From contig NZ_JAVKPK010000009.1 of the NCBI RefSeq assembly GCF_031461075.1, positions 3,728-67,727 on the forward strand: DNA of 64,000 nt, given 5' to 3'. The notes under the pieces were generated by a model. It saw nothing but the letters and a program-made list of their open reading frames with translations, was not told the DNA's origin and did not search any database. A program made the translations under genes and the position numbers. Below, piece by piece: positions 58,101-64,000 of the stretch (position 1 is the stretch's first letter; every line of letters begins with the position of its first letter). The stretch is from Methanosarcina baikalica. Its GTDB lineage: Archaea; Halobacteriota; Methanosarcinia; Methanosarcinales; Methanosarcinaceae.

Positions 58101-58315
58101 TAACAGGTAAACCCGTAGAGACAGAATCAGGGGCTAAAGTAAAGTCTGAAAATACCACTCAACCTCTTGAACAGAACAAAACAACAGCTGAAGCTGAACA
58201 GAAAACAGGAGCTGAACAGGAATCTGATAAGGGAAAAATCACAAGCATACCAGGATTTGAAATGATTTTCGGGATAGTTTGCCTTATTACTGTATTCATG
58301 CATAAAAGAAAATAA
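55121..58315 (+). CDS. NosD-type beta-helix surface protein with PKD domains and PGF-CTERM tail
   Basis: The 1064-residue protein begins with a signal peptide (LLLLAFFIFTLSSFIGAAAT). Residues about 90-560 are parallel-beta-helix repeats (NNTVSGNTTTDNNHGIF, SGNKVSGYASGIK), in the style of NosD/PbH1. Two PKD domains follow (VNFDAKPTQGFVPLTVEF and DFNANLTNGYAPLSVQF). A Ser/Gly spacer then leads to the PGF-pre-PGF domain (KPVKFDFAKNATCVVYVGFD onward). The tail ends IPGFEMIFGIVCLITVFMHK, a PGF-CTERM signal for archaeosortase-mediated anchoring. It would be displayed on the cell surface, with many N-x-S/T sites. No ribosome site is clear, so the start has some doubt. Confidence 0.88.
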   Translation: MEELDINKLKLLLLAFFIFTLSSFIGAAATYTVATDGTGNYATIQAAVDKAASGDIILVQPGTYTENIVITRANLELRSASDIPEDTIIASNTTGKDVIYIGARANSKIKGFTISGATGATISGISMSLCNGCTIENNKFLNNNMGISVKSSGNIVVRNNTATVGTGTGIYITQSYSTTISGNKVSGYASGIKIDDSQGGNTISGNTVSQISGNGIGLEDASNNALESNIVSSTGNRGIYLARSSKNNLKNNIVSSSGSNGIEMELSSGNTVFNNTVSGNTTTDNNHGIFLYTCTDSYVQSNTVSGCEYGIAMRTSENNSVVNNNAYENGRGFYVAYTSSRNTLSRNKANSNSLNGITLISSSNNNIVDNNEVNLNGNYGIYLETANNNKISNNAASQNSRGIFLQGVGSTQNTLSNNILDYNSDGIRLDNSSGNNLINNTVSSSNTNGIFLVGSCNNNGLQSNTVRLNRIGIYVTNSTGNTLSENIVSENGAQGILIMLANNNTLSRNNVHDNIEGISLNSAESNNISGNNIISNGKGIYMCPRSYYNLVFNNCFNNPSNADVKNNQSYWNIAKTSGKNVMGGPTLGGNFWGTPSGLGFSDTKSDTDGDGIIDIDIPFVTDNGIIASANGNIRDNFPLVRVVLPVVNFDAKPTQGFVPLTVEFKDLSTDATSLSWDVNGDGSPDSSDKTFVYVYETPGIYTANLIASNKNGTTDPKTVQIIAEIFKVYPVADFNANLTNGYAPLSVQFTDLSQYATSRSWDFGDGTASTEPNPTHTYSAAGTYTVNLKAGNENGTSPTPKTATITVTQQSSSSGGSSGGSSGGSSHKSSSGSSGGGGAGGSPEPAKNVQVKEISQAFITNGKPVKFDFAKNATCVVYVGFDAKKTAGKTTTIAEQLKGKSTLVSELDSGEIYKYFNLWVGNGGFATSDNIENPVVCFKVEKSWIQDKKIDQASITLNRYNEKKWAQLPVTLLREDNRYLYFTAKTSGFSFFAITGKPVETESGAKVKSENTTQPLEQNKTTAEAEQKTGAEQESDKGKITSIPGFEMIFGIVCLITVFMHKRK
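57280..58315 (+). repeat. Copy 1 of a 1-kb near-identical 3' end shared by two NosD-type genes
   Basis: From ATAATTGCAGAGATTTTTAA onward this matches 62964-63987 almost base for base. A 12-bp extra copy (GGAAGCAGTGGA) in the Ser/Gly region and a few tens of substitutions are the visible differences. The match continues a few bases past the stop. Confidence 0.9.
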
Positions 58316-58340
58316 AAAGATCATTTAAAAAAAAATAAAA

Positions 58341-58420
58341 AGTAAAAATAACAGTAAAAACAAAAAGTAAAAATAAAAAGTAAAAATAACAGTAAAAACA
58401 AAAAGTGAAAATAAAAAGTA
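58341..58420. repeat. 38-bp A-rich tandem repeat
   Basis: AGTAAAAATAACAGTAAAAA and its continuation recur at 38 bp spacing, two copies with partial ends. A-rich low-complexity DNA past the first NosD gene. Confidence 0.7.
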
Positions 58421-58458
58421 AATAATGAAAGAATAAATTCAGTACGGAAAAAAGACAG

Positions 58459-58545
58459 GATGAAGGCATTGAACCTTCATCTTTCTTCTGCTTTTTCAGT
58501 TTTCCTTATTTTTTTAATTTTTTCCTTATTCTTTTCGCTATATTC
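58459..58545 (+). terminator. Hairpin plus T-rich terminator
   Basis: GATGAAGG (58459-58466) and CCTTCATC (58474-58481) form an exact 8-bp stem with a 7-base loop. It is followed by pyrimidine-rich, T-tract DNA (CTTTCTTCTG, TTTTTTTAATTTTTTCC). It terminates the first NosD gene, about 140 bp after its stop. Confidence 0.75.
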
Positions 58546-58900
58546 TTAATATATCTCATTCCTAAAAACCTTTTAAGAACAGTACGGAAGATAAATTTTC
58601 TAACATAGATAGCCTCCTCCAATTTATCGAGTCTGAAAAGTCCATTTCCCGCACGTGAGCTGTTTTACCCGGAAGGCAGGCACTCCATTTGTTATTTTAT
58701 TAAAGTTAACCTGAGATCTGAAAAATAAAAATTATATAACTTATTTCTTTAAGCTGGTTATTGATTGTTGTTTATCTTATATTTTTATGTCTTTAGATTG
58801 ATATTATTCTAATCCAATAAATATATATCATTTAATGTTTAAATTCTAATTTATTAATAGAAATTTAAATAATAATTTACATAAAAGGTGGGGGATTTAA
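58546..58900. other. Spacer upstream of the second NosD-type gene
   Basis: AT-rich with TATATATCATT (58820-58832). No gene. It holds the promoter and the GGTGGGGGAT ribosome site at 58888-58897. Confidence 0.45.
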
Positions 58901-60949
58901 ATAAATAGATTTGTCACTTTAGCTGCAATCTTTTTTATATTTATGTTAGGCTCGAGTACTGGTGCCGCGGTTGAGATCACTGTCCAGCCGGGGGAATCAA
59001 TTCAGTCCGTAGTAAATAATGCAAGTTCAGGAGATGAAATAGTCATAAGTCCCGGAACTTATACAGATAATCTCGTAATCACAAAGGATAATCTCGTAAT
59101 AAGGTCAGAGTCCGGGAACCCTGAAGACACACTAATTATGGCGAATAATAACGCCACAGATGTATTCTATGTAGATGCAGACAATGTAAAAATTATGGGA
59201 CTAAGTATTACGGGAGCAAATATTGACAGGGCAGGAATCTACTTATCCAGATCCAATAACTGTACCATAGAGAATAACAAACTCGTTGATGATGCCCTTG
59301 GAATATATCTAAAGGATTCGATGTACAATAATGTCCTCAATAATACGGTATCAGAGGGCAAAAGAGCAATTAATATTGAAAGGTCAGACTATAATACAAT
59401 ATTAAATAATAATGTTTCAAACCAGAGGTTTGGAATTTATATTACTGCTTCTAAAGGGAACATACTTTCCGAAAATACGGCAAATTTGAACTCCAACCAT
59501 GGTATTATCCTGGAAAACTGTAACAATAACAAGCTGGGAAACAACACCGCAAACTCAAACAACGGTTATGGTATCTACATAGTGTATTCAGCTAATAATA
59601 ACCTGACCGGTAACACAGTAGACTCAAATATGATTTATGGTATCTGTTTTGTGGATTCCGGCAACAACAGCATTGCAAACAATACAGCAATCAACAGTAA
59701 ACGAGGCATTTTCCTGTTGAGGTCTGGAGAAAGCACGGTTCTAGACAATCTGGCTTTAAATAACGAGTACGGTATTCGGATTGCGTCAGGAATGAACAGC
59801 AACGTCTCAGGAAATGAAGTCGAGAACAACAATATATCAGGTATTTCTTTCTTAAACTCCGCTAACTGCACCATCAATGAGAATATGCTGTTAAATAACA
59901 CTATTGGAGTAAATCTGGAATTATCCAATAACAATATTGTTCTTAACAACAGTTTCCTGAAAGGAGGAAGGGGAATTAGCCTGAGGGGATCAGGTTATAA
60001 CCTGGTATCAAATAACACAGCTTTAAACAACAGGTATGGAATGTATGTCCTGAACTCGCAGTGGAACATGCTCTTAAACAATACGGCAAGTACAAGCGTT
60101 AACCACGGTACTGTTCTGGTAAATTCCAGTGATAACGAATTTAGAAATAATATCCTAACCTCAAATGTAGGCTATGGGGTTTATCTGAACAATTCGAGCA
60201 GCAATACCTTCGGCAATAATACAGCTTCAGACAACAGTAGAGGCATTTACCTGATATCCTCCAATGGAAACAACATTTTAGATAATAATATCCTGGGTAA
60301 CAGAGAATATGCAGTTTTGCTATCATACTGTACAGGCAACAACATTTCCGGAAACGAAGCTTCCAATAGTGGCCGCGGTATTCACCTGAGCACCTCTCAA
60401 AGCAATACAGTGTCAAGAAATATCATTACTATGAACAGTATCTCAGGCATTTTCATGAGCTCTACGAGCAATAACAATATCGTCTTTGACAACTACCTGA
60501 ATAACGTATTTAATGCAGACATTAAAGACACAAGCGAAGGAAACGTCTGGAATACAACAAAGACTGCTGGTACTAATATCGTCGGTGGGCCATACATAGG
60601 AGGCAATTTCTGGGCAAAGCCTGACAGTACCGGATTTTCCCAGACTGCATCGGATGGAGATGGGGATGGCATTGCTGATACGGTTTATAAACTCTCAAAT
60701 AACAACTATACTGATTTCCTGCCTCTCGTAGGTGGCGTTGAACCGAAAAGGTCTGTAATGTCTGCAGAAGGCCTCAATATCAGCAAACCCACAAGCACCA
60801 GCGAAATGGGAATAACAACAAACGAAACGGGAATTACAACAAACGAAACGGAAACAGCTATCAACAAGACAGAAGTGAAAATTAACGAAACTGAAATGAA
60901 CATCAACAACGAAACCGAAATGAACATCGATGAAACGGCAATGATGTAA
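58901..60949 (+). CDS. NosD-type beta-helix surface protein without PKD or sorting tail; apparent ATA start
   Basis: The frame beginning at ATA (58901) codes 682 residues with a full signal peptide, NRFVTLAAIFFIFMLGSSTG. The first ATG, at 58943, would begin inside it (MLGSSTGAAVE). GGTGGGGGAT lies directly before the ATA. Residues about 80-550 are beta-helix repeats (NNTVSEGKRAINIERSDYN, NNNISGISFLNSANCTINEN). The end is Thr/Glu/Asn-rich with repeated NET motifs (ITTNETGITTNETETAINK) that are N-glycosylation sequons. There is no PKD, no PGF-pre-PGF and no PGF-CTERM, so it is probably secreted or loosely bound rather than sorted. T-tract terminators follow. Confidence 0.83.
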   Translation: MNRFVTLAAIFFIFMLGSSTGAAVEITVQPGESIQSVVNNASSGDEIVISPGTYTDNLVITKDNLVIRSESGNPEDTLIMANNNATDVFYVDADNVKIMGLSITGANIDRAGIYLSRSNNCTIENNKLVDDALGIYLKDSMYNNVLNNTVSEGKRAINIERSDYNTILNNNVSNQRFGIYITASKGNILSENTANLNSNHGIILENCNNNKLGNNTANSNNGYGIYIVYSANNNLTGNTVDSNMIYGICFVDSGNNSIANNTAINSKRGIFLLRSGESTVLDNLALNNEYGIRIASGMNSNVSGNEVENNNISGISFLNSANCTINENMLLNNTIGVNLELSNNNIVLNNSFLKGGRGISLRGSGYNLVSNNTALNNRYGMYVLNSQWNMLLNNTASTSVNHGTVLVNSSDNEFRNNILTSNVGYGVYLNNSSSNTFGNNTASDNSRGIYLISSNGNNILDNNILGNREYAVLLSYCTGNNISGNEASNSGRGIHLSTSQSNTVSRNIITMNSISGIFMSSTSNNNIVFDNYLNNVFNADIKDTSEGNVWNTTKTAGTNIVGGPYIGGNFWAKPDSTGFSQTASDGDGDGIADTVYKLSNNNYTDFLPLVGGVEPKRSVMSAEGLNISKPTSTSEMGITTNETGITTNETETAINKTEVKINETEMNINNETEMNIDETAMM

Positions 60950-61039
60950 ATTCAATTAGAAGCAGCCTGAATAATAAAATGAATAAAAACAGCAGGCTAA
61001 ATGTTTGGGATGAGGATTTGACTCCTCTACCTTATTTTT

Positions 61040-61122
61040 GTTTTTTCCAATTACCTTTTTTCCAATTACCTTTTTTTCAATTACCTTTTTTCCAATTATC
61101 TTTTTTCCAATTATCTTTTAAA
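61040..61122 (+). terminator. Five tandem T-tract units after the second NosD gene
   Basis: TTTTTTCCAATTACC or close variants repeat about every 15-16 bp (five copies). Consecutive T tracts are the usual intrinsic termination signal in archaea. The stop of the upstream gene is 91 bp before. Confidence 0.65.
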
Positions 61123-61446
61123 CCTTTTTTCTAGATCTTAATGTTACGTTCTCATATTATCTTTTCGTGCAGGGCAAAAACGCCTCTTCTACAGAAAAAA
61201 ATAAAATGTAAATATTTACGTCCGAAACTATGGTCTAAATAGATACTTTGGAGCATTAGAGAAGAAAAACTCCTGAAATACCTCCGGTAAATTGAGATTA
61301 ATTAAAACAGTGCTTTATATTTTTTGCATTAATATAGCTTCATCAGGGAGTTAACTTAATCAATATATTTATATTGTTTCATGCTTAATTTCTCATTTAT
61401 TAGAATGAATTTCAGTAAAATTTTACATTTATATTGGGGAATTAAA
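61123..61446. other. Spacer before the third NosD-type gene
   Basis: AT-rich, with a TATATTGTTTC promoter-like stretch at about 61368-61380 and the TGGGGAATT ribosome site before the ATG at 61447. No gene. Confidence 0.45.
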
Positions 61447-63987
61447 ATGAACAAATTAATCATCCTGCTGACGGCTATGCTTATCTTTGCATTAGGCTCC
61501 GGAATCGGGGCAGCTATTGAGATTCACGTCAATCAAACAGATTCGATACAGGCCGCAGTGAACAACGCAGGTTCAGGCGATGTAATAATCGTCAAACCCG
61601 GAACATATACCGAGAGTATCCGAGTTACTACACAAAATCTTGTAATAAGGTCAGAATCCGGAAATCCTGCAGATACAATAATCAGGACTAACTCAACAAA
61701 TGGATTCTCTGTTAGAGCGAGTAACACGGCAATTAGCGGGTTTAAAGTTGAATCCGGAGAAACAGGAATCTATCTGGTTGGATGCAGTGGATGCATAATT
61801 ACTAATAATGATCTTTCGGACAATGAGATTGGTGTATCTCTGAGCAGCTCGAATAACAATAAAATCTCAGGAAACAGGGCAAACTCGAACAAATTGCATG
61901 GGATCCAGCTCGTGACCTCTGAAGGGAATACTCTCTTAAACAATAATGTAAATTCGAATACAAGAGGCATTAACTTTATAACCTCAAATAAGAACACAAT
62001 TTCAGGTAATAATGCTTTAAATAATAGTGTATATGGAATGTGGATTTCACAATCTAACGATAACAATATTTCAGGGAACACTGTTAACGAGTGTGGTAAT
62101 GGCGAAACCGGTAGTGGAGGTATCCATCTAGATTCTTCTAGCAGGAACATAATCTCCGGAAACATTGTCGCTTTTACTGACGGCTACGGCTTTTTTGAGT
62201 GCCCGGGTTGTCACAATAACCTTGTGTACAATAATTATGTAAATAACGATCGTAATGCAAATATAAACACAAGAGATACTACCTGGAATGTAGCAAAAAT
62301 TTCTGGCAGAAATATTGTCGGTGGACAGTATATAGGAGGTAATTTCTGGGCAAATCCTGAAGGTACCGGATTCTCCCAGAAGGCAACCGATGTAGACAGG
62401 GACGGAATTGCTGATTCCTCATATATTGACGACTCAGGCTATATTTCAGATAAACTGCCTCTTGTACCTGTTTCTAACTCAATCCTGCCTGTTGCAGACT
62501 TCAGTGCCAGCGTCACAAGCGGGTATGCTCCTCTTTCTGTCCAGTTTACTGACCTGTCGCAAAATGCAATTTCATGGAGATGGGACTTTGAAAATGACGG
62601 AAATATAGACTCTTTAGACAAAAATCCGGTTCACATGTATACAATTCCAGAAAACTATACCGCTAAACTTACAGTAAGCAATGTAAACGGCACTGCTTCA
62701 AAAACTGTGCAAATAATGGCAGAAGAATTTAAAATTTATCCTGTTGCAGACTTCAGCGTTAATGCGACGAGCGGTTATGCTCCTTTCTCAGTCCAGTTTA
62801 CGGACCTTTCACAAAATGCAACCTCAAAGAGCTGGGACTTCAATAACGACGGGCAGTCTGAATCCAACGAATCAAGCCCTGTTTATGTGTACTCTGTTCC
62901 TGGAACCTATACCGTTAACTTAACTGCAATCAATGTAAACGGCACCGCTTCAAAAGCTGTGAAAATAATTGCAGAGATTTTTAAAGTTTATCCTGTAGCA
63001 GACTTCAACGCCAATCCTACGAGTGGTTATGCTCCTCTTTCCGTCCAGTTCACTGACCTTTCTCAATACGCAACATCAAGGGGCTGGGACTTTGGAGATG
63101 GAACTGCTTCAACCGAGCCGAATCCAACGCATACTTACTCTGCAGCAGGAACCTATACCGTTAATCTGAAAGCAGGCAATGAAAACGGCACTTCCCCAAC
63201 TCCAAAAACCGCTACAATAACTGTCACGCAACAAAGCAGTTCAAGCGGTGGGAGCAGTGGAGGAAGCAGTCATAAAAGCAGCAGCGGAAGCAGTGGCGGT
63301 GGCGGTGCAGGTGGTTCCCCTGAACCTGCAAAAAATGTCCAGGTTAAGGAAATTTCTCAGGCTTTCATTACAAACGGAAAACCTGTAAAGTTTGATTTCA
63401 CAAAGAATGCAACCTGTGTTGTTTATGTGGATTTTGATGCAAAGAAGACTGCAGGCAAGACCACAACCATTGCCGAGCAGCTCAAAGGAAAATCCACTCT
63501 GGTTTCAGAGCTGGACTCGGGTGAGATCTATAAGTACTTCAACCTCTGGGTAGGAAACGGCGGGTTTGCAACTTCAGACAATATAGAAAACCCTGTCGTA
63601 TGCTTCAAGGTTGAGAAATCCTGGATACAGGATAAAAAGATCGACCAGGCTTCGATAACTCTCAACAGGTACAACGAGAAAAAATGGGCACAACTACCAG
63701 TAACCCTGTTAAGAGAAGATAACAGGTACCTGTACTTCACGGCAAAAACTTCCGGATTCTCATTCTTTGCAATAACAGGTAAACCCGTAGAGACAGAATC
63801 AGGGGCTAAAGTAAAGTCTGAAACTACCACTCAGCCTACTGAAAAGGACAACAAAACAGCAGAAGCTGAACCGAAAACAGGAGCTGAACAGGAACCTGAA
63901 AAGGGAAAAATAACAAGCATACCAGGATTTGAAATGATTTTCGGGATAGTTTGCCTTCTTGTGGTATTTCTGCATAAAAGAAAATAA
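61447..63987 (+). CDS. NosD-type beta-helix surface protein with three PKD domains and PGF-CTERM tail
   Basis: The 846-residue protein has a signal peptide (NKLIILLTAMLIFALGSG) and a shorter beta-helix (about 60-330; ANSNKLHGIQLVTSEGN). Three PKD domains follow (about 345-610; DFSASVTSGYAPLSVQF, DFSVNATSGYAPFSVQF, DFNANPTSGYAPLSVQF), then a Ser/Gly spacer, a PGF-pre-PGF domain and the PGF-CTERM tail (ending LLVVFLHKRK). The start is the ATG at 61447 with TGGGGA just upstream, not the upstream frame from 61381. It is a paralogue of the 1064-residue protein and carries the same C-terminal block. Confidence 0.9.
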   Translation: MNKLIILLTAMLIFALGSGIGAAIEIHVNQTDSIQAAVNNAGSGDVIIVKPGTYTESIRVTTQNLVIRSESGNPADTIIRTNSTNGFSVRASNTAISGFKVESGETGIYLVGCSGCIITNNDLSDNEIGVSLSSSNNNKISGNRANSNKLHGIQLVTSEGNTLLNNNVNSNTRGINFITSNKNTISGNNALNNSVYGMWISQSNDNNISGNTVNECGNGETGSGGIHLDSSSRNIISGNIVAFTDGYGFFECPGCHNNLVYNNYVNNDRNANINTRDTTWNVAKISGRNIVGGQYIGGNFWANPEGTGFSQKATDVDRDGIADSSYIDDSGYISDKLPLVPVSNSILPVADFSASVTSGYAPLSVQFTDLSQNAISWRWDFENDGNIDSLDKNPVHMYTIPENYTAKLTVSNVNGTASKTVQIMAEEFKIYPVADFSVNATSGYAPFSVQFTDLSQNATSKSWDFNNDGQSESNESSPVYVYSVPGTYTVNLTAINVNGTASKAVKIIAEIFKVYPVADFNANPTSGYAPLSVQFTDLSQYATSRGWDFGDGTASTEPNPTHTYSAAGTYTVNLKAGNENGTSPTPKTATITVTQQSSSSGGSSGGSSHKSSSGSSGGGGAGGSPEPAKNVQVKEISQAFITNGKPVKFDFTKNATCVVYVDFDAKKTAGKTTTIAEQLKGKSTLVSELDSGEIYKYFNLWVGNGGFATSDNIENPVVCFKVEKSWIQDKKIDQASITLNRYNEKKWAQLPVTLLREDNRYLYFTAKTSGFSFFAITGKPVETESGAKVKSETTTQPTEKDNKTAEAEPKTGAEQEPEKGKITSIPGFEMIFGIVCLLVVFLHKRK
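62964..63987 (+). repeat. Copy 2 of the 1-kb shared 3' end
   Basis: Matches 57280-58315 with a 12-bp deletion in the Ser/Gly linker. The match also continues past the stop to the window edge (AAAAAGATCATTTAA). Confidence 0.9.
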
Positions 63988-64000
63988 AAAGATCATTTAA

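Overview
The window looks like chromosomal DNA of a methanogenic archaeon of the genus Methanosarcina. Supporting signs are low-GC intergenic DNA with TATA-type promoters, surface proteins built from NosD/PKD/PGF-pre-PGF modules ending in a PGF-CTERM sorting tail, an archaeal-type threonyl-tRNA synthetase, a geranylgeranyl-lipid reductase, a DUF1699-type protein, and wide AT-rich spacers with decayed integrases and short inverted-repeat elements. The species was not determined.

Region 1 (1-16345) is the distal half of a contractile injection system (phage-tail-like, eCIS class) operon, all on the + strand. In order it holds a partial gene, a 1249-aa protein with a 216-aa internal duplication, a LysM tail-hub protein, a gpD/gp27-like hub protein, a gp5/gpV-like spike, a PAAR tip, a gp25 wedge protein, two baseplate J-like proteins, a tail-protein-I-like protein with an NHL-type N-terminus, and a conserved protein of unknown role. 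Sheath, tube and AAA ATPase genes would lie upstream and are not seen.

Region 2 (16480-29695) is an accessory patchwork. It contains an N-glycosylation-sequon-rich membrane protein, a lipoprotein, a DUF1699 protein, a decayed fragment of the 1249-aa CIS gene, a twice-frameshifted tyrosine recombinase, a ferredoxin with an apparent ATA start, and a winged-helix regulator. The regulator is separated from a small Cys protein by a striking control region (13-bp tandem array plus a perfect 17-bp palindrome). A CoA-binding-fold protein, a TPR protein and about 2 kb of largely non-coding DNA with a short inverted-repeat element follow.

Region 3 (29696-32676) is a two-gene unit: an AAA/STAND-like P-loop ATPase followed by a TPR protein whose repeats are almost identical 120-bp DNA units.

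Region 4 (33058-54425) is mostly chromosomal housekeeping: phenylacetate-CoA ligase family, SF2 helicase, ThrRS, AI-2E-type permease, a PP-loop/ferredoxin fusion, a geranylgeranyl reductase family flavoprotein, an acyltransferase-3 protein, a class I glutamine amidotransferase, a PAS/GAF histidine kinase, and a translationally coupled hydantoinase/HDAC pair. A clean 209-bp MITE-like element with 10-bp target duplications sits at 46218-46446.

Region 5 (55121-63987) is a run of three NosD-type parallel-beta-helix surface proteins. The outer two share an almost identical 1-kb 3' end. The middle one lacks PKD domains and the sorting tail, and appears to start at ATA.
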